DNA of 64,000 nucleotides. It comes from Ewingella sp963519305 (lineage in GTDB: Bacteria > Pseudomonadota > Gammaproteobacteria > Enterobacterales > Enterobacteriaceae). The notes beneath the pieces were generated by a model, which was not told the origin of the DNA, ran no database searches, and was given only the letters and a program-made list of their open reading frames with translations. The translations under genes and the position numbers were made by a program. The number at the start of each line of letters is the position of its first letter. Positions within the stretch are counted from its first letter, which is position 1. Below, one piece after another: positions 26,666 to 35,432 of the stretch. Location of the stretch: the NCBI GenBank assembly GCA_963519305.1, contig CAUQMS010000002.1:124001-188000 (forward strand), written 5' to 3'.

Positions 26666-27562
26666 TTATTTCTTCAGTATCTCATATAGATGAATAACTA
26701 CATTAAAAGGATTTATAACTTTAAGATATTTGTAAATCACACTTCTTTTAGATGAGCAATAAATATTAAATCCATGATGAACAACAGCAAAGATATATTT
26801 ATTTGAACGTCTGTACGCATTAACTCTTCGTAAATCATTCAACAAAACATTGTTAATTTTTTTATTACTACTGGATGTAATTTGACCAGCGTGTATTCTA
26901 TATTTTACTGAAACAAAATCAAGAAATAGTGTCCCAATATTAAGTTCGATTATCTTCAACCAAAGAGGAAGATCTTCGAGCATCTTATAGTTCGTATCAA
27001 ATTTATCAATGAATTTTCTATTAATAAAAGCACCTGGAGCTACATTATTAAAATGAAGCATCGCCAAGCACTTTTTTATTTTGCCCGATTCTTTATTAAT
27101 GACCATTTTTGTCCATGCTAATGGATATTTATCTGGTTTAACAATGTCCTCGCCAAAAGTTTCAAATGAAGTAAATACTGCGCCTATCTTTAAAGGTTCA
27201 GACGTTTTTGTTAAACCATTGATAAACTCGTCTAGGGCGTTAGGTAAAAGAATATCATCAGACCCTAAGCATTTAATCCATTCACCAGTAGACTCTTGCA
27301 AAGCGTTATTAAAATTAACTGTTATACCGTTATTGACTACGCTTGCTAAAATAACACATCTAATGTCTGGTCGGCTCAATACAAGGTTGAAATGCCACTG
27401 TTTGATTTTTTCTAAAGTATCGTCTGTAGAGAAATCATCGGCCACGATTATTTCGATATTCTTGTATGTTTGATTTATACAACTATTTAATGTCTCTTCT
27501 ATATAATCTGAAGCATTATAAGAAGCAATTAAAATACTAATAAGAGGGTTATATGTTGTCAT
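26666..27562 (-). CDS. GT2-family glycosyltransferase
   Basis: The 298-residue GT-A inverting transferase has the N-terminal LISILIASYNASDYIEETL and the nucleotide-binding VADDFSTDDT with Asp pair. A second acidic motif, CLGSDDILLP, supplies the metal-binding DxD-like site. A C-terminal amphipathic region may bind the membrane. The specific donor is unknown. It overlaps the upstream GT2 by four bases (ATGA). Confidence 0.87.
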   Translation of the reverse strand: MTTYNPLISILIASYNASDYIEETLNSCINQTYKNIEIIVADDFSTDDTLEKIKQWHFNLVLSRPDIRCVILASVVNNGITVNFNNALQESTGEWIKCLGSDDILLPNALDEFINGLTKTSEPLKIGAVFTSFETFGEDIVKPDKYPLAWTKMVINKESGKIKKCLAMLHFNNVAPGAFINRKFIDKFDTNYKMLEDLPLWLKIIELNIGTLFLDFVSVKYRIHAGQITSSSNKKINNVLLNDLRRVNAYRRSNKYIFAVVHHGFNIYCSSKRSVIYKYLKVINPFNVVIHLYEILKK

Positions 27563-28554
27563 ATGAAATGTCTAATTATGAATAATTGTACTTTCGATTT
27601 TATTGGCAACGATTTTCTATCGTACTTAATGTTGCGGGAGACATCTATCGCAGATTTTTTGATTAAATCCCGCCATAGTTTTCTTTCACTATCGCTTAGT
27701 TTTTTATACCATTTTTTATAACGTACTGTAACACTCCATATTGTACTCACTATTAACTTATAGGCTTCATTAATAAGGACAGCATGTCTATCTTTAGCAT
27801 ATTGTTCTTGGATGTACACCAGTAAAAAAAATGCATTATAGATAACTTTATAATAATTGACATTTATTCTACGTGTTGTAGATTCTGCGTTATTAATGAA
27901 GAAATAATCCCCCTCAGAAAGACCTATACGTTTTGAAGATGAAAAACAAATACGTGAAACAACCTCATCATTGTTTAAGTAATTTATAGACCCTTTGTTC
28001 AATCTATTATAGATATCGTAGGCATTGACAAAAAGTTGTCTTTCATAGATACCAAAAGCATGAATACCCCAGTTTGATATACAGTTAGAAAAAGCATCAT
28101 AACCATCGATGATCTTTCTATTGGTAAAGTATTCAAAGGTACTGCTAGAAATGTCATTCACTTCCTTAGCATAATGTAACTTAAAGAGCGATATATTCAC
28201 TTTATCAAGTAATATATTTGACATTGCATTTTCTAAGGAATCACTAGAAAGAAAGTCATCACAATCAACTAATGCTACATACTTTGTAGCGGCGAACCGT
28301 ATGGCATTCTCACGTGCTTTAGCTGCCCCCATATTACTCTGTTTAATTAATCTGAGAGTAAATTTATTTTTCTGACCTTCGTGTACATATTCCTCTATAA
28401 TATCTATCGTATTATCAGAAGAACCATCATCAATAAAAATAACTTCGAACCCACATATAGTTTGCTCACTCAGAATTTTCAACAAAGTAAGAACGTTTTT
28501 CCCTTCATTAAAAACCGGCACAATGACAGTCAAATTACTATATATATTAGTCAT
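27559..28554 (-). CDS. GT2-family glycosyltransferase
   Basis: The 331-residue GT-A enzyme has LTVIVPVFNEGKNVLTLLK at the N-terminus, FIDDGSSDNT for nucleotide binding and ALVDCDDFLS as the DxD motif. The start was placed at ATG 28554, one base after the wzx stop; the upstream TTG frame would lie inside wzx and lacks a ribosome-binding site. It is one of four transferases in the cluster. The acceptor and donor are not predictable. Confidence 0.86.
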   Translation of the reverse strand: MTNIYSNLTVIVPVFNEGKNVLTLLKILSEQTICGFEVIFIDDGSSDNTIDIIEEYVHEGQKNKFTLRLIKQSNMGAAKARENAIRFAATKYVALVDCDDFLSSDSLENAMSNILLDKVNISLFKLHYAKEVNDISSSTFEYFTNRKIIDGYDAFSNCISNWGIHAFGIYERQLFVNAYDIYNRLNKGSINYLNNDEVVSRICFSSSKRIGLSEGDYFFINNAESTTRRINVNYYKVIYNAFFLLVYIQEQYAKDRHAVLINEAYKLIVSTIWSVTVRYKKWYKKLSDSERKLWRDLIKKSAIDVSRNIKYDRKSLPIKSKVQLFIIRHFI

Positions 28555-28555
28555 T

Positions 28556-29824
28556 TTAGACTGCAACCCTTTTATTTAAATGCCAACAATAGATTAATAT
28601 TACTGCGACAAGATAAAATGAGTATGTGATAAAGTAAGCTAGGCTGACCCCTTCCAATCCAAAATATGTTGTCAGTAATTTCACAAGCAATGGATAAGTA
28701 ATCGAGAAGGAAATCTCCAAAATGGCGTTGAGTTTAAAATAACCTTTTGCTAAAAGGATTGTAGCAAATAGCCAACTACATATTCTGACAAAATCGCCCA
28801 TATTCTGATAAAAGAATAGGTTTCTTGCCTCATGAAAATCTTTTGTGAAGAGGATATTAATAATGAAATCTTTTAGTATAAATATTGCCATTGCCATCAT
28901 TAATGCTAATGGAACTACAACAATAGAACCCGTTTTTAAAATACTAAGATGTTCATCAACAGTCTTTGCTGCCGCAGTTTTTGGGAAATAATATACCGTC
29001 AAGGCAGTTGTCAGTATGGCCAGGTAGGCCTCAGAGATCTTAGATACCGCTTGCCAATATCCAGCATCATTAATAGAAAAGTCTTTTGTTAAAATGCTCC
29101 TTACTACTATAAGTGAAATTGGCCCAGTCAATGCGCCAATTATCCCCATATAAAAGTAATTCCGCATTTCTTTGAGATGGTGCTTCGGTGCATGCCCAAC
29201 CCAATATCGCCATTTAAACCAAGGGCGTTTTAGAATGATCGCAATTAACCAGATTCCCGCTATTGCATTATTTAATGCCGCAGAAACCAATGCACCTTTC
29301 AGTCCAAAAAAATAGACCAAGCCTGTCATTGATATTACTGATGATGCTATAGCCAATATATTAGCAATAAAAAATTTATTATATTCACCCAGACCGTTTA
29401 AAACACCTAGGAATATACTATTGACAATATTAAGTGGCAAAACAGACAGTGCAACAATGATCAACCAATAGTAATCACGTTGATGAAATAGGTAATCTGC
29501 TAGTTTATGAGAAAAAAGCAAACCTAAAATTATAATAAAACAACACGCGATAAAGGAAAGTTTAACTGCGGCTCTCCAATACCATTTGGCATCATTATAA
29601 TCACCTTTATGCTCAGAGGAGTAACGGGTTACACCTTGTGATACTTGAGATGAAATAAATCCATTGATAAAAGTTACAAAATTCTGCAACTGCCCCAGAT
29701 TAGCAATCCCTGCAGGACCAGTATAAATGGCCACAACCTTAGAAATTAATAGACCGCAGATAAGCCTGAAACAAGTAAGAATTCCACTGAGAATAGTAAC
29801 CTTTGCAAAATTCAATTTTTCCAT
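28556..29824 (-). CDS. wzx: Lipid-III-type O-unit flippase Wzx (WzxE-like)
   Basis: The 422-residue MATE/MOP-superfamily flippase has about twelve membrane helices and moves undecaprenyl-linked O-units to the periplasm. It is visibly similar to WzxE, the enterobacterial common antigen flippase: SKVVAIYTGPAGIANLGQLQ, GYWQAVSKISEAYLAILTTA and FFYQNMGDFVRICSWLFATI all have counterparts. ECA contains the 6-deoxy amino sugar Fuc4NAc, so this resemblance fits an O-unit with a related Fuc3NAc-type residue. It overlaps fdtB by 13 bases. Confidence 0.9.
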   Translation of the reverse strand: MEKLNFAKVTILSGILTCFRLICGLLISKVVAIYTGPAGIANLGQLQNFVTFINGFISSQVSQGVTRYSSEHKGDYNDAKWYWRAAVKLSFIACCFIIILGLLFSHKLADYLFHQRDYYWLIIVALSVLPLNIVNSIFLGVLNGLGEYNKFFIANILAIASSVISMTGLVYFFGLKGALVSAALNNAIAGIWLIAIILKRPWFKWRYWVGHAPKHHLKEMRNYFYMGIIGALTGPISLIVVRSILTKDFSINDAGYWQAVSKISEAYLAILTTALTVYYFPKTAAAKTVDEHLSILKTGSIVVVPLALMMAMAIFILKDFIINILFTKDFHEARNLFFYQNMGDFVRICSWLFATILLAKGYFKLNAILEISFSITYPLLVKLLTTYFGLEGVSLAYFITYSFYLVAVILIYCWHLNKRVAV

Positions 29825-30915
29825 CCATTAATTATTGCAATAACTTGATCAATTTGTTCAATAGTCATGGTTGGGTCAAGAGGGATAGATATAACTTCTT
29901 TATGAATTCTTTCAGTGACCGGTAAATGTAAATTATTAAGATATTTGTAAGCTTCTTGCTTATGTGGAGGAGTAGGATAATGAATTAATGTTTGAATCTC
30001 ATTATCACTAAGATACTTCTGCAAGGATGATCTATCATTACAGCGGATAACGAAAAGGTGCCAAACATGTAGCTCTTGACTTTCAATTTCAGGGAGTTCG
30101 ATACCTGCATTCTTTATCCTTGAAAGATACTCATTAGCAATCTTCCTACGAGCATTTGTATCATCATCTAAATATTTTAGTTTTACACTTAGGAAAGCTG
30201 CCTGTATCTCATCTAATCGACTATTGACACCAATATATTCATTTTTATATTTTTCTTTCGAACCATAATTTCTTAGTGATCGTAGTATTTCAGCAAGCTC
30301 AGAATTATTGGTAGTAATAGCGCCAGCATCTCCTAAAGCACCCAAGTTCTTACCAGGGTAGAAGCTGAAACCCGATGCATCACCCCAGCTTCCAGCTTTC
30401 TTGCCGCCAATTGACGCACCGTGGGATTGAGCAGAATCCTCTAATACAAGTAAGTTATTCTCAGATGCAAAAGACATAATGTCTTCCATCGGCGAAATTT
30501 TCCCATAAAGGTGGACGGGCAATATAACTTTCGTTCTCTCTGTGTAGTTTTCTTTTATGCTTTCCAAGGTGATATTAAAGGTTTTTTCATCAGGTTCTAC
30601 TAACACAGGTTTCAAGCCTGTTTCGGAAATGGCCAGAACTGAGGCTATATAGGTATTGGCAGGGACGATTACCTCGTCGCCCTCCTTGATTAAACCCATA
30701 ATCTTCCAGGCTTTCAATACTAAAGTAAGAGCATCAAGTCCATTAGCAACACCTACGCAATATTTTACGCCACAGTAGCTTGCAAATTTTGATTCGAAAT
30801 TTGCAAGCTCTGCTCCTGAAATATACCAGCCAGAATCAATAACACGCTCAACTGCTTTTAAAAATTCACTTTTATAACGTGCATTTATTTTTTTTAAATT
30901 AAGAAACTCAATCAT
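29812..30915 (-). CDS. fdtB: dTDP-3-amino-3,6-dideoxyhexose transaminase (FdtB/QdtB)
   Basis: This PLP enzyme of the DegT/DnrJ/EryC1/StrS family aminates C3 of the dTDP-3-keto-6-deoxyhexose made by FdtA. PLP-lysine: residue 189 of the 367-residue protein, in SFYPGKNLGALGDAG. EDSAQSHGA carries the aspartate that meets the PLP ring. I placed the start at ATG 30915, two bases after the fdtC stop with GGAG five bases upstream, rather than an in-frame GTG at 30921 that overlaps that stop. The order rmlB-rmlA-fdtA-fdtC-fdtB is the known Fuc3NAc arrangement. Confidence 0.92.
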   Translation of the reverse strand: MIEFLNLKKINARYKSEFLKAVERVIDSGWYISGAELANFESKFASYCGVKYCVGVANGLDALTLVLKAWKIMGLIKEGDEVIVPANTYIASVLAISETGLKPVLVEPDEKTFNITLESIKENYTERTKVILPVHLYGKISPMEDIMSFASENNLLVLEDSAQSHGASIGGKKAGSWGDASGFSFYPGKNLGALGDAGAITTNNSELAEILRSLRNYGSKEKYKNEYIGVNSRLDEIQAAFLSVKLKYLDDDTNARRKIANEYLSRIKNAGIELPEIESQELHVWHLFVIRCNDRSSLQKYLSDNEIQTLIHYPTPPHKQEAYKYLNNLHLPVTERIHKEVISIPLDPTMTIEQIDQVIAIINGWKN

Positions 30916-30917
30916 AT

Positions 30918-31376
30918 TCACTCCAATAATTTAATTATTTTTGCTGGATTGCCGGCAACAACAACATTTGCGGGTACGTCTTTGGTCACTACTGCTCCAG
31001 CACCTACCATACTATTCTCGCCAATCGTAATGCCCGGTAAAATTGTTGCATTAGCACCAATAGAAGCATTCTTTTTTATTGTAATTTTTTGAGTTAGCGA
31101 ATTATAGACTTTAGAGCGAGGGAATTTATCATTGGTGAATACTGCACAAGGACCGATGAAAACATTATCCTCTATAATTACACCATCCCAAATATAAACA
31201 CCAGATTTAACAGTTACATTGTTTCCAAGTACAACATCATTTTCTATTAGAGTATTGGCGCAGATATTACAGTCCTCCCCTATTTTCGCACCTTGGAACA
31301 CAACAACAAACTGCCAAATTTTAGTGCCTATACCAATGTTTTTGGTTTGTACATCGCTCAATTTATGAATAAACAT
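30918..31376 (-). CDS. fdtC: dTDP-3-amino-3,6-dideoxyhexose N-acetyltransferase (FdtC/QdtC)
   Basis: The 152-residue protein is a left-handed beta-helix acetyltransferase with hexapeptide repeats throughout (for example IGEDCNICANTLIENDVVLG). It uses acetyl-CoA to acetylate the 3-amino group. It lies between fdtA, which it overlaps by 19 bases, and fdtB, an order expected for this three-gene set. Whether the product is dTDP-Fuc3NAc or dTDP-Qui3NAc depends on fdtA. Confidence 0.9.
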   Translation of the reverse strand: MFIHKLSDVQTKNIGIGTKIWQFVVVFQGAKIGEDCNICANTLIENDVVLGNNVTVKSGVYIWDGVIIEDNVFIGPCAVFTNDKFPRSKVYNSLTQKITIKKNASIGANATILPGITIGENSMVGAGAVVTKDVPANVVVAGNPAKIIKLLE

Positions 31377-31771
31377 TTTTTAGCCATGATTTTAAATTGA
31401 TTATAATCCCTGACGTAATCAGACTCATCATACTTTTTATTAGCTAACACCATCAGGACACAATCAGGAGAGAATTCGACCATTTCTCGCCATATAAAAG
31501 ATTCAATTAAGAGCCCCTGTGCCGGATTATCTAAAAGAATCTCAACACGTTCATGACCATCATTAAGAATAAATCTGCATGATCCTCTTACTGCAATGGC
31601 GACCTGCTTAAGCTCTTTATGGGCATGAAAACCGCGGCTTACGCCTTCCAGAGTATCAAAAAGGTAATAAACCCTCTTTATTTCAAAAGGTATATTCTTT
31701 TCAGTCTCCAGGGAAACAAGGGAACCACGTTCATCGCCATGAATTTGCAGTGGGATTAATTCTAGCTTCAT
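31358..31771 (-). CDS. fdtA: dTDP-4-keto-6-deoxyglucose 3,4-ketoisomerase (FdtA/QdtA)
   Basis: This cupin of 137 residues moves the keto group from C4 to C3 of dTDP-4-keto-6-deoxyglucose. The catalytic histidines are in RGFHAHKELKQV (His49, His51). The family splits into FdtA (galacto product) and QdtA (gluco product). The residue in DERGSL is Arg15, FdtA-like, but the residue after Trp94 is Arg95, as in QdtA. The product is therefore uncertain; the symbol follows the gene order. The start overlaps the rmlA stop by four bases. Confidence 0.88.
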   Translation of the reverse strand: MKLELIPLQIHGDERGSLVSLETEKNIPFEIKRVYYLFDTLEGVSRGFHAHKELKQVAIAVRGSCRFILNDGHERVEILLDNPAQGLLIESFIWREMVEFSPDCVLMVLANKKYDESDYVRDYNQFKIMAKKCLFIN

Positions 31772-32640
31772 GATTTATTACTCACCAATTTAATAAGATA
31801 CTGGCCATAATGATTTTTCTTTAACATCATCCCTCTTTGGTAAAGATCATCATCACTTAACCATTTATTGCGCCATGCAATCTCTTCGGGGCATGCAACC
31901 ATTAGCCCCTGTCTTTTTTGTACTGTTTCCACAAAACTACCGGCTTCAATCAAACTGTCGTGTGTACCTGTGTCAAGCCATGCAAATCCGCGGCCTAACA
32001 ACTCTACATTCAACAAATCCCTTTTTAGATATTCATTATTGATCGATGTTATTTCTAATTCACCACGCGACGATGGTTTAATTCCTTTGGCAATCTCAAT
32101 AACTGAGTTATCATAAAAATATAGACCCGTTACTGCCCAATTTGATTTTGGATGGATCGGTTTTTCTTCAATAGATATTACTTTATTTTTTTCATCAAAT
32201 TCAACTACACCAAAACGTTCTGGATCCATTACCTGATATCCAAACACGGTAGCGCCTTGATTTCGCTGAGCAACAGATTTTAATTTTGGACTAAAGCCTT
32301 GTCCGAAGAAAATGTTATCACCCAAAACCAAGCATACGGAATCTTGACCGATGAACGTTTCTCCGATAATAAATGCTTGAGCTAGCCCATCAGGATTTGG
32401 CTGAACCTCATAACTTAAAGAAAGACCAAATGCACTGCCATCCCCCAGCAGTCGTTGAAAACCATTTTGGTCCTCTTCAGTAGTAATAATAAGAATTTCT
32501 CGTATACCTGCTAGCATTAATACCGAGAGTGGATAATATATCATCGGTTTATCATAGATAGGCAATAACTGTTTTGAAATACCCATGGTGATAGGATATA
32601 AACGAGTACCAGACCCACCCGCTAAAATGATACCTTTCAT
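31768..32640 (-). CDS. rmlA: Glucose-1-phosphate thymidylyltransferase RmlA
   Basis: RmlA makes dTDP-glucose from dTTP and glucose 1-phosphate, the first step of dTDP-deoxysugar synthesis. The 290-residue protein has MKGIILAGGSGTRLYPIT, the nucleotidyltransferase signature, and LGDNIFFGQGF with the metal-binding aspartate. It starts five bases after rmlB. No rmlC or rmlD follows, so the pathway is diverted to fdtA rather than rhamnose. Confidence 0.97.
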   Translation of the reverse strand: MKGIILAGGSGTRLYPITMGISKQLLPIYDKPMIYYPLSVLMLAGIREILIITTEEDQNGFQRLLGDGSAFGLSLSYEVQPNPDGLAQAFIIGETFIGQDSVCLVLGDNIFFGQGFSPKLKSVAQRNQGATVFGYQVMDPERFGVVEFDEKNKVISIEEKPIHPKSNWAVTGLYFYDNSVIEIAKGIKPSSRGELEITSINNEYLKRDLLNVELLGRGFAWLDTGTHDSLIEAGSFVETVQKRQGLMVACPEEIAWRNKWLSDDDLYQRGMMLKKNHYGQYLIKLVSNKS

Positions 32641-32645
32641 ATTTA

Positions 32646-33719
32646 TTATTCCAATCCTAAGCGATCACGTTCGTAGCTACCATCCTGCACTCTTTTGCAC
32701 CAATTTTGGTTAGCAAGATACCATCTTATACATTTTCTAATTCCAGAGTCAAAAGTTTCCGTCGGAGCCCAATTCAGTTCTTTACTGATTTTATCTGCAT
32801 TTATAGCATAGCGGCGATCATGTCCCGGTCTATCTACAACGTAAGCTATCTGTTCACGATAAGATTTTTCTTTAGGTACGATTTCGTCCAAAAGATCGCA
32901 AATTGTTAGCACAACATCGATATTTTTTTTCTCATTATGACCACCTATATTATAGGTCTCACCGATTATTCCTTCTGTAACAACTTTATAAAGTGCACGT
33001 GCATGGTCTTCCACATAAAGCCAATCCCGAATCTGATCTCCTTTGCCATATACCGGTAGCTCTTTACCTTCAAGTGCATTCAGGATCACTAGCGGGATCA
33101 GTTTTTCGGGAAAATGGTATGGGCCATAATTATTTGAACAATTTGTTACGATACAAGGCAGACCGTAAGTACGTTGCCAGGCTCGAACCAGATGGTCACT
33201 GGATGCTTTTGAGGCGGAATAAGGGCTACTCGGAGCGTAGGGAGTATTTTCGGTAAAAAGAGGCATCGCTTCGTTACTTTCCCACTCATCTGGATGAGGT
33301 AAATCGCCATAGACTTCATCAGTAGATATATGGTGGAATCGGAAGTTTTTTTTGCGTATATCTTCTTGCGTTGACCAATAAGCCCTAGCGACCTCAAGGA
33401 GGGTATAGGTACCTACGATATTCGTGGTAATGAATTCGGCAGGGCCGGTAATAGAACGGTCTACATGACTTTCCGCAGCAAGATGCATCACAGCGTCGGG
33501 TTGCAGTGTTCTGAAAATTTCATCAAGGGAACCTTTATCACAGATATCGGCTTGCACAAATGTATATCGGGCATTATCAGAAACGGTAGCCAGTGATTCC
33601 AGGTTCCCAGCATAGGTTAGTTTATCAACATTGATAACACTATCCTTCGTATTATTAATAATATGGCGAATAACTGCCGAACCAATAAAACCGGCACCAC
33701 CAGTAACTAAAATTTTCAC
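32646..33719 (-). CDS. rmlB: dTDP-glucose 4,6-dehydratase RmlB
   Basis: This NAD-dependent SDR of 357 residues converts dTDP-glucose to dTDP-4-keto-6-deoxyglucose, the FdtA substrate. It has GGAGFIGSAVIRHI, the active-site motif STDEVYGDL and the YSASKASSDH catalytic Tyr/Lys pair. The DNA is less AT-rich than the flanking wecA and wzx genes, as is usual for conserved rml genes inside cassettes. Confidence 0.97.
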   Translation of the reverse strand: MKILVTGGAGFIGSAVIRHIINNTKDSVINVDKLTYAGNLESLATVSDNARYTFVQADICDKGSLDEIFRTLQPDAVMHLAAESHVDRSITGPAEFITTNIVGTYTLLEVARAYWSTQEDIRKKNFRFHHISTDEVYGDLPHPDEWESNEAMPLFTENTPYAPSSPYSASKASSDHLVRAWQRTYGLPCIVTNCSNNYGPYHFPEKLIPLVILNALEGKELPVYGKGDQIRDWLYVEDHARALYKVVTEGIIGETYNIGGHNEKKNIDVVLTICDLLDEIVPKEKSYREQIAYVVDRPGHDRRYAINADKISKELNWAPTETFDSGIRKCIRWYLANQNWCKRVQDGSYERDRLGLE

Positions 33720-33845
33720 CTTAATTATCTCTCTATATATTCTGAAACCAGATCCAACGAATATATAATTCGGGATTTCATTTCCTACATGACTTTTAAT
33801 TTCAATGATTACTCACGAAATAAATAGAATATTGTGACTTATATT

Positions 33846-34883
33846 TCAGTCTATATTCAACTTCTTCCTTGACTTATTTGCTAGAGAATTTATAAACCTA
33901 ACAAATATAAAGAATGAAGCGATAAAAAGTATTAATGTAATAAACTGGGGCAAGTTAGCTTCGTTTGCAACTATACCTAGCCCAGAAAAAAGCACCGAAA
34001 TAATTAAAACGATAAAAAGTGCAGTCGAATGTTTAAAACCATATTTCAGTAAAATATGATGTAGATGCTCGCGATCGGGTTTAAACGGACTGTCTCCTCG
34101 ACGAATTCTTGAAATCATCACTCTGACCATATCCATTAATGGCACCGCAATAAGCCACAATGCTGTCACCGGATGAATTGCTGGATTATCACCTTGAGTT
34201 GCAAGAACTAAGAGCCAAATCATTGTAAAACCAATCAATGTGCTACCGGCATCACCCATGAACACTTTAAATTTTCGCCCCCAGGGAATTCCAAGATTTA
34301 GGAGAATATAAGGTAAGCAGGCTATCATTAAACAAATGCACCACTGAGAAAGCTGATTTTGTCCATGTAAATAAAAAATTATGCCTAACGATGCAAAACT
34401 TACACACGATAAAGCGCCGAGTAGGCCATCAATGCCATCAACCATGTTAAAAGCATTAATTGCACACATTACTGCAAAAATTGTGATGAAATATCCAATC
34501 ACTCCTAGCCTGACTTCGTAACCAAAGAAAACATTCCCCAATGTAGCGAGATGCAACCCACTATACATCATAATAATAGCGACAATTGCTTGAAGGAATA
34601 TACGTGGCGTTACAGGTAAGTCAAAGCGATCATCTAATAAACCAACAAAAAGAAGTAAAGTGATACAAAGAATATAAAAATTAAAAGCTGGGAACCAATT
34701 TGGCTGTAAAAGGAATAGAATCCAAATAGATATATATATTGACACGCCCCCTACCAATGGAACATGACCATTATGATGCTTTCTCGCATTAGGTTTATCT
34801 ACTAATCCCACTTTACGTGCAACCTTTCGCGCAACAAAAAGTGACGCTAACGCACTGAAAAATATGATAATGTATTCTTGCAT
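33846..34883 (-). CDS. wecA: Undecaprenyl-phosphate GlcNAc-1-phosphate transferase (second WecA-type enzyme)
   Basis: This polytopic inner-membrane enzyme of 345 residues transfers GlcNAc-1-P to undecaprenyl phosphate, starting O-unit synthesis. It has the family motifs DDRFDLP, NAFNMVDGIDGL, FMGDAGST and the HLHH cytoplasmic motif. Most enterobacteria use the single wecA of the ECA cluster for this; here a copy is inside the O-antigen cassette as its first gene. The genomic wecA copy is outside the window. AT-rich. The ribosome-binding site is weak. Confidence 0.93.
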   Translation of the reverse strand: MQEYIIIFFSALASLFVARKVARKVGLVDKPNARKHHNGHVPLVGGVSIYISIWILFLLQPNWFPAFNFYILCITLLLFVGLLDDRFDLPVTPRIFLQAIVAIIMMYSGLHLATLGNVFFGYEVRLGVIGYFITIFAVMCAINAFNMVDGIDGLLGALSCVSFASLGIIFYLHGQNQLSQWCICLMIACLPYILLNLGIPWGRKFKVFMGDAGSTLIGFTMIWLLVLATQGDNPAIHPVTALWLIAVPLMDMVRVMISRIRRGDSPFKPDREHLHHILLKYGFKHSTALFIVLIISVLFSGLGIVANEANLPQFITLILFIASFFIFVRFINSLANKSRKKLNID

Positions 34884-34916
34884 GACTGCACCATATTCAA
34901 TCTAATTTATGTTTTG

Positions 34917-35383
34917 AACTACTTGTTTGACTCTAATGTTGCGTTGCACCAGAGCTCTGTAGGACGATGTGAGTGTAGTATCTGAAAAATTATTGCTCGT
35001 TAAATAATTTATTTTATGAGCGCTATTGGCTTCTCTACATTTGAAATACTTTGCTAATTACAAGGCATACCACTGAGCAGTTTGCATCCAAAAGTTGAAA
35101 GCTGAAATAAAAGCCACGCTACCGCCCTTGGCTTACAAGCTACCAACATGCTTAATCAAAAAAAAACCACTTAATTCAATTAGTTATAGTCAAACACATC
35201 AAGTTGTAGTAATTCTTATTCAACTTGATTAATTGATGCTACTTCCGAGCACAATTTTACCCTTACAAAAGCTCATAGCAAGATTCAATTATCCTAAAAC
35301 AAATCCCATGGATGCTTTTATAGCCAGTTTTAAAAAATGTCGATTCAGAATACCAAATTCTCACCGTATTCAATGAACGAAAA
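34917..35383. other. Non-coding region between wecA and galU
   Basis: About 470 AT-rich bases carry the cluster promoter region, the JUMPstart/ops element (35114-35152) and, at the right end, the galU terminator. No protein or RNA gene is recognised in the rest. Confidence 0.6.
35114..35152 (-). promoter_or_regulatory. JUMPstart sequence with ops element (RfaH recruitment)
   Basis: On the minus strand the sequence contains GTTGGTAGCTTGTAAGCCAA followed by GGGCGGTAGCGTGG. The JUMPstart consensus is CTGGTAGCTGTTAAGCCAG, then GGGGCGGTAGCGTG. The ops core GGCGGTAGCGTG at 35115-35126 is perfect. It pauses RNA polymerase and recruits RfaH, which suppresses termination across long polysaccharide operons. 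It lies about 230 bases before wecA, the first cluster gene. Confidence 0.93.
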
Positions 35384-35407
35384 AGCACCATAAGGATATA
35401 TGGTGCT
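35384..35407 (-). terminator. Terminator downstream of galU
   Basis: AGCACCATA pairs with TATGGTGCT around a six-base loop, followed by TTTT on the minus strand. It lies 26 bases after the galU stop and separates galU from the O-antigen operon. Confidence 0.85.
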
Positions 35408-35432
35408 CTTAGTTTCATAAATGATGGGTAAT

